NCBI RefSeq assembly: GCF_000516985.1
Contig: NW_006917092.1
Coordinates: 2,868,619 to 2,932,618, forward strand
DNA: 64,000 nt
Direction: 5' to 3'
From: Pestalotiopsis fici W106-1
Taxonomy: Eukaryota > Ascomycota > Sordariomycetes > Amphisphaeriales > Sporocadaceae
The position numbers and the translations under genes were made by a program. The notes below the pieces were generated by a model. The model was given only the letters and a program-made list of their open reading frames with translations. It ran no database searches and was not told the origin of the DNA. Shown here in pieces: positions 9,878 to 21,452 of the stretch (its first letter is position 1; every line of letters starts with the position of its first letter).

Positions 9878-12800
9878 TCAAAGCCAATGGCCTGGAGCTT
9901 CCGGGTCTTCATCTTGCATGTGCCGAATGCGTTCATCGATTTCCTCTTTGGTAATTTTGCACATCCCAAAGCCGTCATCTGCTAAATGTTCCCAGAGGTC
10001 GCCATATATCCTCTCGTAGGCTGTAGATCCAGCTGCAACTTCGTCGCAAACATGCTCCATTGCTTCCCTGACTGATTCGCCGGGATTTCCTTCAGTCTCG
10101 CCCAACAGCCAGGACTTGACAAGCTGCTCAATGGGTTGAACGTTTTCTCGGTTTCGAATCCGACAGCATCCTTCTATTCCTACATCATCAGGGGTGGTAT
10201 GAGCTTTGAACATGAAGTACCGAAGACGGACGCAGGAGGGACCCTGTTCTGGGTCTTCAAGGAAGTTTACTAGAGTAAATGGTTCCCTTCTTCCTTGATG
10301 GCTTTGTTGTTTTCGATGGAGACTTTCCAGCATGAGAAATGATTTCAACTCAACAACAAAGGAATGACCTTTGAAAATGTGTTGTTTGTTGTTGTCTCTG
10401 CTTTCACTGAATCTCCTCACAATACCCCCCACGTAAATCCGTGAGATGCCATGCAGTCTCATGTGATCTTTGGAGACGTCCAACAACATCCATGACGACT
10501 CGGTTAAGTAGTTTTGTGAAGCCTGCATGTACTCTCCCAAAGATGGGTTAGTGAAACTATCAGGGAAGCTCTCATCGTAATACCGGTAATTTTCTATCCG
10601 TCTTTCTAGAATCATTTGTAGCGATGATATAGTTCGTGCAATGGATGAACTATCCACGTCGCCGTTAGCCATTCTCTGAAATAAGCGCCCTTTGAGACTC
10701 GGAACAGCGCCCAACGATGTCAAACAGCCAAAGTAGGAAACTTGTCTCCAATGGTAAGTTTCCATGGTCAACATCTCCTGGAGCACTTGAGTTGCTAGCG
10801 CTGACGGTCTCAGGCTCTTATTGATACTGCTTATCAAAAAGTCTTCGAGGTAGGGATGTGTTGCAAGAGATAGGAAGTGGCGACCAAGGCGGTTGCCATA
10901 ATCGCTCGTGAGGCCTCGGGAATATAACTTCCAGCAAAGCTTTAGGAGGTCATGAGTTTCCTCCTTACGTACAGAATGGCCGACTTCTGCTATCATACTC
11001 ATCATATCGCCCAGAGAGGTACCTTTTGCAATAGTAGCTGCTAAAAGTTTGCCTTTGAATAACTGGAGATGCCTCTCCCAGCTTGAAGAAGAGTCGTAAG
11101 ACAGGATGCGATGACCTTCCTCAGTATCTGTGAGAAATTCATAGGCAGTACGGTGAACAAAATCTACTGATAGCGATGCGTGTAGTCTGAGCCTCGCTGC
11201 AGAGACACGTTTACGATGCCACCGTATATCCGATTGGTGTATATCTACCAGGCCAATGCATCTGACTTCCATCAGCTCTCGGGTTTGGTTACAGGAGTGA
11301 ATGATTGTCTCTGTTGTGGGTCTCTGCTCATCAACGAATAGCCTTGATTGCATGGGTAAGTCTAAGGCTCCCATAATATCGATCACGGGAATCCCTGTGC
11401 TCGAACGCAATTCAGAATATCCAGATGCAATCAAATATCGATATGCAATCAGGAGGTTCAATAATTTGGCAGTTGATTCTCGGTGAATGTTTGTGTTTCC
11501 GTTGAGTCTTGTCCACATGTCGTTGTACATTTGTGATAGATCTATCGGCAAGTCTTGCAGCCGCAAGACCAGATCTGATCCGCTATCATCATTCTCGATC
11601 CCGTGGACCAAGCCTCGTACTGCAAGTCTGACCCACAGGAATACGCCCTTGGCTTTCCGCAGCAGCTCTGGCAAGATCTCCTCGTCTAGAACTCGAGAAG
11701 ATAAGTCCTGGCGAAGTCTCCAGGACTGCCGCAATGTTTGGTCGGCATAATGTTGTATATCCTCATGAGTCAGGTCGTGAAGCTTCAGCTGAGGGAACCG
11801 TGACAAGTAACGCTTCAAGCGTTGCTCTGGTCGACTGGCAACACAAATCTTTACATCCGGTATCAATTTGATTGTGTTCAGGATCTCCATCAGCGCACCA
11901 ACTCCATCCTCATCGCATATCTCGTCGAGACCATCGATGAACATGCAAATGTAGGATCCGTAGCTTCTCATTGTGTTCAGGCAAAAGGATTGAAGTTCCT
12001 TCACGGACCAGTCAGTGTTTGAATCCTTCTGTTCTAAATCCCTAGAGCCAGCCAATACGGCTTGCAGAATATCTTGTCTGGGGGCAAGGAGCTGGTGGAG
12101 TAATGAAGCAAACAGTCCTTTGATATTTCTTTGAATCATTGATCCAGGCTTCCAAAAGAAATGGGAGAGAATTGTGACGTCTGGACGCCATGCTCGTAAC
12201 GCCTCTCTTGTCAAAGGATTGGAAATGAGAAACTTCATGAAAGTGCTTTTGCCAGATCCAGGCTTCCCGCTGATCCAGTACATATCGCTATCAGATTTGA
12301 GCCAGTCCCCAAAGTTGTCCCAAGGCGGGTCTCGGTAGGCTGCCCGCGTGGTTTTTACACCGTTCGAATTGTCATCATTTGAAAGCTCGTGTTGGCTAAA
12401 GACCCACTTGAAAGTACCCTCACGGGGCTCAGCCAAGTGGTTGCGCCGATCATCCATGGCCGGATATTTCAGACTTTGTAATAATCGCTCGCATGAGCTG
12501 TTGTCTTTTGTTTGAATGTTGAGATCATGAAGATTTTGCGTAATTGTTCCGGTCGTCACCTCAGCTTTTGAATCAATGTGACTGAGCAATGCAACTTGGG
12601 ATCTCGTAATCTCTTCCGTGACATGCGCCTTCATGACTTTCTCGGATTCCTTCTGTGAGAGGCTCAAATCTGTCCTCACTAGTTCGCGAAGCTTCTGATG
12701 GCCGAGCGCATATTGGGATGCAAAATGTTGAATGTCCGCTCCGAGTTTGTCGAATCCTTCCTTTTGTCTCAGCGCAATTGCATCTGCTTTTTTGCTGTGA

Positions 12801-13268
12801 AAAATTAGCCACTAGTTGTTTGAAGCTGTAAAGTCGCTAAACTTACCACACTCGCACTGTCAAGTGTGTGTCGAGAACGCGCTCATGTTCTTTCAAGGAT
12901 TTCTCCAGCCTGTCTAATCGGCGCTTCCTCCATGTGGTCTTGGCGGCAATGCGCAGGGTAGATGCTAGGCTCCCTTGTTTTTGACGAGAGGTAATGAAGC
13001 TGACCTCTTCCTCCAAATCGCGGGCGGCAATGGCACATCTTGTAGCAATATCGCAAAGGCGTTTCTCATCGGCGGTCTTTGGATTTATCGTATCGAAACT
13101 CGTCTGAACGTCTGATGATACCGCTTGTAGAGAAGCGGCAAGGTCAGCAAGCTCGGCATCTGGGTGCTTTCCCTGGTAGACATTGCTGCAGAGAGATACG
13201 ACTTCGCGACTGAAGCTAATCACCTGCATGATATTGCAGGCGAAGCCCGGAAGCTCTAATCCCGACAT
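9878..13268 (-). CDS. NACHT-domain NLR-like protein (STAND P-loop NTPase), possible heterokaryon-incompatibility/defence receptor
   Basis: 1112 residues. Exon 1 is 13268..12847, intron 12846..12795 (GTAAGT..TTCACAG), exon 2 12794..9878. An in-frame ATG at 13298 could add ten residues; I chose MSGLELPGF because fungal STAND proteins usually begin that way. Residues 1-190 are helical, like the N-terminal domains of fungal STAND proteins (HeLo-like/SesA-type; exact family not resolved). The P-loop GKPGSGKST is at 317-325 and the Walker B-like MFIDGLDE near 425-432. The NACHT module extends to about 550. The C-terminal 550 residues show no ankyrin, TPR or WD repeats that I can see, unlike most fungal NLRs. 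By family analogy it is a signal-transducing ATPase in non-self recognition. It is in tandem with the orphan gene upstream. Confidence 0.88.
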
Positions 13269-13960
13269 TTTGATTTCGCAAATGACGGCATCAGTCAAAT
13301 CTTTGGCATGATAAGAAGCTACCAGGCAGGAAGATGTGAAGCTGAGAAGAGGCCATTGATGGCAGCCTCGAAGCGGGGTCGGTACCCGATGACTGTCATG
13401 TGCATCTGGAGCCTCATTGGCTGAATTCCTCGAGTTTCACCGAGGCGCTGTGTTACGTTGCTTAGGGACAATCACACGAGGCTTGCTTGCTACTGACAAG
13501 GATACACACCGGAAGCCTTTGCAGCGGCGTGGCCGTAGTGCTGTACCTACATTGATCTTGCCACCCAAGGAATTGCAAACCATTTCCATGGGCGCTTTGA
13601 GAGAAGCACCATCATTTCCTGGGTGGATGTTTATGAGGTTTCGAGAACAACGACAAAGATGCAGTTGCTCGGAGTATAGCTGGAGAGGAAGGTGAAAGGC
13701 TTTTAGATAATCCTGGGAAACGCGCGTATGCGTCCCGGGTTCGAACGATGGAGGGCGAAGAAAAAGGGATTCGGCGTCTCGCGTGAGCTTATATTGGCGA
13801 TCAAAAGACTGACAATTTCCCTCTGGATATCAACAACGATAAGCTAGTACGTGAGGTATCGATACATTATGCAATCGAGTTCAATAATTCCAATCTCCGT
13901 GTTGGAGGTATTGCTTGATATTGTTCCGAAGTCATGAATTGACCGAAAAGAGAAAAATAC
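13269..13960. other. intergenic region between the NACHT and orphan genes
   Basis: Promoter region of the NACHT gene. It contains a tRNA-like T-loop string near 13736-13746 that fails as a tRNA, and no convincing coding sequence. Confidence 0.35.
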
Positions 13961-16900
13961 TCAAAATACATACGTAGAATCATGCCCTTCGTTCAAATGA
14001 CCGGAAACGCATCTGAAACACATCCTCTTTGAGCATACGACTACGGGTCGGTCATTTGCTTTGCTGTGCTGGCACAATGCTGACACAACAGCCAATCTCG
14101 CAACCAAGTTGTCGAAGCACCGAACCACGGCGGATCCGTCCACCTGATCAAGCACTTGATTCCAGTTTTCAATAGATATCATTTCGTCTCGATCCTCTTC
14201 ATAGTGGTTCACTTCATCTTGGCCTTCTGAAATATGTTCGCATCCCTCGCTTCTTGTCGTCGAGATTTGCAACCGTGGACTAGACAAGGCACGGTAAATG
14301 TCCACGTCGGCCACCCACCTGCCTGCGTCCCGCACCGAAACCACTGCCTCGATAATGTTGATGTCAGCGTCTATCTGTCCCGCGGGTAGAGAATTTGCCA
14401 CGGGCATCTGCCACCCTGTGAAGCTGAGATGCAGTGAGGTCTGCTTGAAGCTGTCAAAGGGCAAACCATTGAAAGACTTCGTCTCCACCCGCCAGGAAGT
14501 CGAATCCAACTTGCGCGCCATGAGCTTCGGAGGCAAGGTCAGGATCGAGAAGCCAGCCTTGCCTGTATTTCCGAGTAAACGTGTAAAGCTGTAGTCTGGG
14601 TAGTTGTTCTCGGGATCGTTGAGGATCTGCGACCCTTATGTTAGATTGACCGGAACGTACAAATGGGTTATTTTGTTAGAAATGAATCCGGGTTGTCCAA
14701 AACAACCTTGGAAGAAGAAAGAAGGAGTTTAGAGGAAATGGTATTGAAGACTTACCGCTGTACGCACAAATATTGAATCCCCACCGCTTAACCCAATGAT
14801 TTGGTCTGCATCCCTCATGATCTCAATGAAGTTATTTCCAGTCTCAAAATAGCCGATAAGAGCCATCGCCGTCGTATCATTGAGAAGTATGGTCGCATGG
14901 GTCCAATCATCCACACCAAAGCCCATGGACAAAATAGGAGGATTGAAGGGGTTGTCGACAATAGAGCATGATATAGTCGCTCCACCAGATGTGGGCTCGC
15001 GGTAGATTTCGCCAACAGCGGCCAAAACCCGTAAGAGACCAAATGCAGGTTCTTCCTGAAGATGCTTTTTGAGACGGTCTGGGTCAACAAGATCATGCTC
15101 AAGACACCAGAGTAGGTCATCGAGGGTAGCAGTTGGCGCAGCACCAATCCCTGACAAGGACGCACTTGATTCCCCTTTGCCCTTGGCATACACCAAGGCA
15201 TATTCGCCAGAGGCAGGATTGGCTTTTACAGACCCTTGCTCTTCGCCAAAGAACTCACCGAAGCTTTCGCCTACATATCTTCTCGATCCTATAACATTAG
15301 AAAGTTGGTCATACCTCCAATGAGGCGGGTCCTCTCGCATGAGATTTTGAAACTCAATCGTTTCATCCGGGATTTCATGCTCACGCTCTGCCAGGTATTG
15401 GCTACAGAGCTCTTGGAATTCGGCCAGAGCCTTTCTTTCTGCGGCATCAGAAGTTGACTCAGCAGCTTGATGTCTGTGGTGGTTGGCTTCTCGATATCTA
15501 TTCTCTTGAGACATTATGGGAAGAGCCGGCTGGGTTTCATCACTCTCGCATCTCCTTCTAACAGGTCCATCAAGATCTCTATTGCTGTCTCCATCGTCAG
15601 TATTCTGGCTGTCACTGCAATTTCCACCGTCTTTGTGTTTACTGCCTCTGGATCTGATACTTTCTTCGTTCTGCGCGACATTACTGTCAAGATCCGAGTC
15701 CGAATCCAGTTCTGCGTCTATTTCCACTTCTTCAGCATCAGCATCATTAATCATGCTTGTTTGCCGGTCACCATAGCCGCTCCAAGAGCTCATCGGGATC
15801 TCGCCTTGATGAAAAGGGGCAACTTTGAGTTTGAGGTCTGTTTGTGGCCGAGATAATCCTCGCGTCATCGACGCTTTGGTTTCACCGACTGTGGAAGGTC
15901 CACTGAGGCCGTTGAATTCTTGCCTTGCTAATCTGATGGCGTCGCGGTACGTAAGTCGAATGTAACTTGGAACATCTATCCAACGGCGAAATAATTTTTG
16001 GCGGACATTCCGATCGTTGCCTGTGGAGTCTGCTTGGGTAACATCGTGAGGGAAAACGGTCACAAATTGGAAACCATTCTGCTGGTGGTTGTTCGAGGCG
16101 AGTATTATGCTGTTAGAGTTGTCCAGCCCGGGCACTCTGTTAGCAAGGCGTCTGAGAAACTTGATTCTCATTTCGGTGTCCTTGAGGAGCTGAAGAATAT
16201 TCGGTAGGTGTAAAACCCCAAAGAATGGCTTTCTTCTGGTTGGCGATGGCACGAATTCGGGTCTCCGGCGTCCGAGTGACATTGCAAGGATTGCGCCTTT
16301 CTCTCCATCCGTGAACTGCTTTAGAGGTTGTTCTATGATGGTCTGCCAATCCTCTTGAGGGTTTTCCCCCTGACTGTGTGGAAGTACTAGTCTCAGCGCC
16401 TCCAAGACCCGAATGGAGTTGTTAATGCCTTGTTTGGGGACAGACCAGGCCTTGAGCAAGCTGCCAATGCATACCAGAACGAGCTCATTGAAGGTCAGCC
16501 GAGATCCGTCACTCTCGAGCCTCCGGGTTCGCCTTACTGCTTCGCCGTAGTACCTATGATGAGATAGTGACAGCGACCAGTATATACCTTGCTCGCCTTT
16601 ACTAGCAGAATCTGATATTCCCAATGACAAAACCCCACCCGGGTTGACTAGCGGGTCATTCATAGAAACAGACACACTTCCTGTCGGATTGTCAAACACA
16701 AGCATGTCGGGGAAAATGTGCCAAGCCGAGAGGCCCAGCAGTACTGGCCCGTTTTGAACTGCGTGCGGTCTGCCGGATACTAGCCCCTCCGTGGCAGTGA
16801 GTGCCGAGTTCCAAACATTTATCACATTCGAGTAGAGAAGCGTGTGGCCTTGATGAACGGCGATGCTAAGGTTGTTCACGATGAGAAGAAATTGCGTGTA

Positions 16901-17807
16901 TTGCCGCTGGCGTGCTTTGTCGGCTGTCTGTAACCACGCTCTGGCGCTGGTATCCCATTTGCGGAGATGGTCTCGAGTGATTTCCTGCTGAATAGCAGAA
17001 GCAAGTATGGTTGGAATATGTTCGCCTTCCTCAAACTTTGCGGTTATCTCCCTTTTCCTCTCGGCCACGATCTCCGCCCAGACAGAGGTTGCCTCAGTGT
17101 GACTCCACATCCTAGCAATGATGCAAGCCAGTAAGTGTATTGGGAGGGCAGCTTTGCTCGATGTAGCCGCTGCCCAGATTGAAGTTGCGTCGACACCGCC
17201 ATATTCATTTCCTATCCAATCGCGATCTCTTCCATGATTTCGTCCCGAGTCTGAATCTGATACTTCTTTCGAGATCTCTGATGCCCGTGTGCCATAAGCC
17301 TTGATGAGATTCGGCGTTTCGGGACAAGCTCCCTCAAAAAGTGCTCCTAATCTCCTGGCTGTAACGTGTATCGGGCCAACCTCTGCTTCGCGTATGCGCG
17401 AGGGTGTCAGAATATTGCCAATCGGCTTGTACTCTGCGGGAGCCTCGAGCTTCACCAGTGAGAAATCAAAGTTGAGGTTAGCCGCGGCTACAGTGATTTC
17501 CTGAGTTGCTTGCGCAAAGCCAGCTTGTATGCGGCCTAACGAGAGACCTTGAGACATGGTCAAAGAATCGAGACCGAACGCTTGCAATGAACAGTACTGT
17601 GCGCGGGTCAGTCAGCATGTATTGTGGGGAGATAAGAAGGGTAGACATCATACGGAGGAATCAACTTCAACGCACACCTCTTCTACGGCTGAGGCATGAG
17701 TCTAGAACCCGACTGTTCGCCCAGTTTATTAATAGTCGCGAATTTCTTGAGCTAAATGCAATCAATCCATGGTCCAATCGGCGCTCAAGACGTGACATGT
17801 TCGTCAT
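13961..17807 (-). CDS. large conserved-looking fungal protein of unknown function (1212 aa)
   Basis: My model has three exons: 17807..17676, 17596..14756 and 14626..13961, with introns 17675..17597 (GTGCGT..CACAG) and 14755..14627 (GTAAGT..CGCAG). Phases close and give 1212 residues. I do not recognise a named domain. Residues 45-420 are mostly helical and hydrophobic (ATSIWAAATSSKAALPIHLLA, FLLIVNNLSIAVHQG, VLLGLSAWHIFPDMLVF). A long acidic, disordered insert with many D/S/E residues follows at about 640-760. The C-terminal 350 residues regain a globular pattern (FGVDDWTHATILLND, AMALIGYFETGNNFIEIM, IIGLSGGDSIFVRTA). There is no signal peptide or clear membrane span. The first exon is the least certain part; the rest is a long stop-free frame. 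It is 692 bp upstream of the NACHT gene on the same strand. Confidence 0.75.
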
Positions 17808-19788
17808 TGTGATAAGTCATTGGGGAAGCATCGCATAAGATTGGGTCTCAATGCTTGATGAGGGGTATCATCACATTTAAGAAGCCATACTGATTGGGTG
17901 CAGACATCTGGCTTTACTCTCTAACTTATCCTCATCAAATAGAAATGTCCATCTGTGTGAGGCTATGGCCTTCCAGAGAGCTGATCGACGGTATTTCTAG
18001 GCCAGCTGCGCCCGGCTGTTTTTATGTGTGGCACACACAATCAGTCTCACCAGTCTGCCTTGTCTCACCCATTTCTGAGAGTATTTCGTACACCACTTCA
18101 TATCCCTCCGTACAAGCTTTGGACAATGGATAGAATGAAGTTCTTCTCATCAACCTCGCGTCGCGACGTGCCATCAGCCTTATGTCCACGTTTCCACATT
18201 CCCACAGTGACAATCGGTTGATGCAGTTCTTCCAAAGATGGGCTGATCCCTTTTCAGTTATGCATCATGATTGAAGCGTGCTCGCTGGGCTGATTCAGAG
18301 GCATACCACCCAGCTTGCAACTTTCGTGTAGCCAAGACCATCCTTTGCAGAGCGACTGTCAGAATTGAAATTTCGAACATGGCCAGTGTGCGCCATCGGC
18401 TATTGACGCAGGTCTACACCAAAAGTTTGGCCGTGGCTTATAGGATGGGGCCAACGCAGTCCTTGGATAAGCACGTGAACCTGGTTCCTGTCAGCTTTAT
18501 TACCAAGGAGAGTCGCTCCTCAAGAAAAGAAACCTACTCAATGGACCTATGAAGGAACGGAGTCGGTACATTAGATCGTACCCCGAAGTGGAGAATCATA
18601 CTCGAGAGGTCAACGGCGGTTTCTTCGAAATTGACCTGTTAATTCAACAAGATAATCGGCCGCTTCATAATGCGGACGGTACCTTGGATAGATTAGAGAG
18701 TCCCCTTGCGCAGAAGTAAAAACCGTTGTACGGCTCAAGGTATCATTATATGCCTATTGAGTAGAGGGGCATGTAGGGATAGTAAGTACTGATCAGATCT
18801 TGACAAGATAGAGACGAGGGGAAAAAAAAATTTCAACATTGAGGGTTTCGAAACGCCAAATTCAGGATCGACCATCCATGAGAGACACATTGAAAGATGC
18901 ATTCACGACAAAAGACTACACCGCTATCGAGAGACCTGCGAGCACGGAGGGACAACGCTTGCCCAAACGCGAACATGATCCGACAACGATACCACAGAAA
19001 TAAGCTTAAAACTTTGATCATACGACATCCATTCTGTCGGTAAATGCTCACAATCAAACGCTGCCCCAGGATTTGGAGGCTCGGCGAGCCCTGGGCGGCT
19101 GGGCAACCAATACAATTTGGCTCATTCGGAGCATGTCCGCCGAGACCCGGTTACGTTGCGATTGGACGCCTTGCATCTCAGCACAATCTAATCGACTCTG
19201 TTGTTTTGGGACTATCTAGCTCGAATTCTATACGAATACGTTTTGAGAAAAAAATGTTCCATGGTGGCTCGTTTTGTCCGTCTTGGCATTCCTAATCCAG
19301 CAGAGTATTACTTCGGTCCCAACTATCTCTGGAGAGTTTCGACATGACTCTTATTACGCTCAAGAAGCGCACCATTGAGCATCTAGCGATAACTTGTGTC
19401 GATAACAATCAAATTTCTCACTGTTGTCATGTGGTTGAACTTTGACAACAGCTGGTACGTGGAATAGAACCTAGCAAGGCCTGGACCATAGCGCTGTAAT
19501 ATGACGAGTCCTTGTCATCTCACCAAGGCTCGAGAAAGTCAGAGTCGATACGACTATAGATATTTTTTATCAGATCTATATATGAGAATATCTGGATTCA
19601 TGTTATTCCACGAATGATTATCTGTTTTGGCCTTGAAAGGTACATACGATGATAACGGATGCCCTTGATCGACTTCAAGATGAGCAAGTTGTCGAGGCGT
19701 ATATATACGTAGCAGCATTCAGATCATTCGCAATGTGTCCAGAGCGCCTGGGAAGACAAGACTCCTCATGATCCATTGACAGTTCAAG
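17808..19788. other. divergent intergenic region upstream of the orphan and pectate lyase genes
   Basis: About 2 kb without a supportable gene; open frames are short and motif-free. It must contain the promoters of both divergent neighbours. Confidence 0.4.
19700..19707 (+). promoter_or_regulatory. TATA-like box of the pectate lyase gene
   Basis: TATATATA lies about 82-89 bp before the pectate lyase ATG, a normal distance for a fungal core promoter. Assignment is by position and sequence only. Confidence 0.4.
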
Positions 19789-20829
19789 ATGATGTACGCT
19801 CCAATCCTCAGCCTGTGCGCGCTCCTCTCTGCAGTTCCACATGCACTCGCATGCCTGGGCTACGAGGGCGGCGTCCCCACGCCGACATCGACCAAGACCA
19901 ACTCGGCCGTCATCGTGGTCGCCGCGGGCACCACCTTTGACGGCGGCTGGGCCAAGTACGACCGCGGCTCGGGAGCATGCAACGACCAGGCGGAGGGCGG
20001 CGACGCCGACGCCGTGTTCCTCCTCAAGTCGGGCGCGACGCTCAAGAACGTCATTATCGGCAAGAACCAGGCCGAGGGCGTGCACTGTGACGGACCCTGC
20101 ACGCTCGAGTTTGTCTGGTTCGAAGATGTCTGCGAGGATGCCATTACTGTGGTTGGTGGACCCCAAGAAATGAAACCCAGAATATCGACCATGTTGTGTT
20201 CTAACCTCATGTCCTCCATACAGAAAAACGACAAGGCCGGCGAGCATTCTTGGATTATCGGTGGTGGTGCTGTACGTATACTCTTCGGATATTTTCTCGC
20301 TATCAACTTTGTGGGCACATGATATAGCCAACGCGCATGCCACTTGCCTTTGCATGACATGTATGCAGGAATTTTCTGACCGAGAACGAACCCATAGTAT
20401 CACGCCAGCGACAAGATTGTCCAGCACAATGGCTGTGGAACCGTCAACGTGAGTAGCAAACTGAACCAATGAATTTTCGACAGGTCACAATCTGACATGC
20501 ATCGACGACAGATCATCAACTTTTACGCAGAAGACTATGGAAAACTGTACCGATCATGCGGAAACGTAAGTTCATACATTGACTGACGACGATGCACCAC
20601 TCAGCTGACGCATCCATCTCCAAAACAGTGCAGCTCGCAGTGCAAGAGAAACGTCTATGTCGAGGGTACCACTGCCCGTGATGGTGGAGAAGTCGTTGGC
20701 ATCAACTCCAACTATGGTGACACGGCGACTCTGAAGAATGTCTGCACTGATGCCTCGCACCCATGCCAAATGTACACCGGATGTTCCAATGGATGTGAGC
20801 CGGTGAAAGCTGGCTACTGCTCGGGATGA
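19789..20829 (+). CDS. secreted pectate lyase, polysaccharide lyase family 3
   Basis: 238 residues from five exons: 19789..20151, 20224..20271, 20398..20448, 20512..20565 and 20629..20829. All phases are 0. The first donor is taken as GTTGGT, which keeps the expected AITVKNDKAG junction. A signal peptide ([21 protein letters not shown]) leads into a PL3 beta-helix core with many cysteines: [52 protein letters not shown] and the C-terminal [22 protein letters not shown]3 enzymes cleave polygalacturonate by calcium-dependent beta-elimination outside the cell. Length matches the family (about 230-250). Four small introns in 1 kb is usual for these genes. It implies contact with plant pectin. Confidence 0.93.
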
Positions 20830-21452
20830 AGATTGTCATGCCGACTTGGATAGTATTGCCAATGGGCCAATGGACCGAAGTGTAGCAGAGAAGCCAGAGT
20901 AGGAGGTTGCCTTGTACATACTTGGGCTGGAAATGCTTGGATGAAATTTTATACTCGTATAACGATCGGAAGTCCAGAGCAACCATTGGACCACGAAATG
21001 CGGTGAATTGAAGTTGAATGCCTCATTCTGTGTCAGTCCATGTGGAAATTAAACGGCCAAACTCCTCTACCATGTGATGAATTATTTTGCGGCGATAATG
21101 AAGAAAAAACTCCCGAAGGACTGCAACGCCATGAAGCCCGTCGACTATACTGTGCACAAATTGCCGCTTCAGGGATCCCCGAGATGAACGCTAGCCCACC
21201 ACTGCATAATCGACCCACTACCTACCTGGTCGGCTATGCTGGTCGGTTGGCCAGTGACTCCTCGCCGGTGATGCGATTCAGCGCCTTGGAAGCGAGAAAA
21301 AAAATTGCTGCTGCTATTCCGGATCCCTGGTTCTGGTGAGATATATTGCTTGATTGCACTGCACTGCACTGCAGCACCCCAAAGTTGTACAGAATATACA
21401 GCGCGCAGATCATCACCAAACTTTGCAGACCCGAACAGCGAAACAAAAAATC
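20830..21452. other. intergenic region between pectate lyase and GNAT genes
   Basis: 3' flank of the pectate lyase and promoter of the next gene. It contains a short tandem CACTG run near 21357-21372. An ORF on the plus strand runs in frame into the GNAT gene from 21354, but its extra 33 residues look like leader sequence. Confidence 0.35.

Noticed and set aside
13725..13760. tRNA-like T-loop string GGGTTCGAAC
   Set aside because: The flanking bases do not form a T-stem (G53 has no C61 partner), and no acceptor, D or anticodon arm can be built upstream.
19675..20469. 264-codon minus-strand frame over the pectate lyase gene
   Set aside because: Mirror of GC-rich coding sequence; no motif, and it crosses the introns of the true gene.
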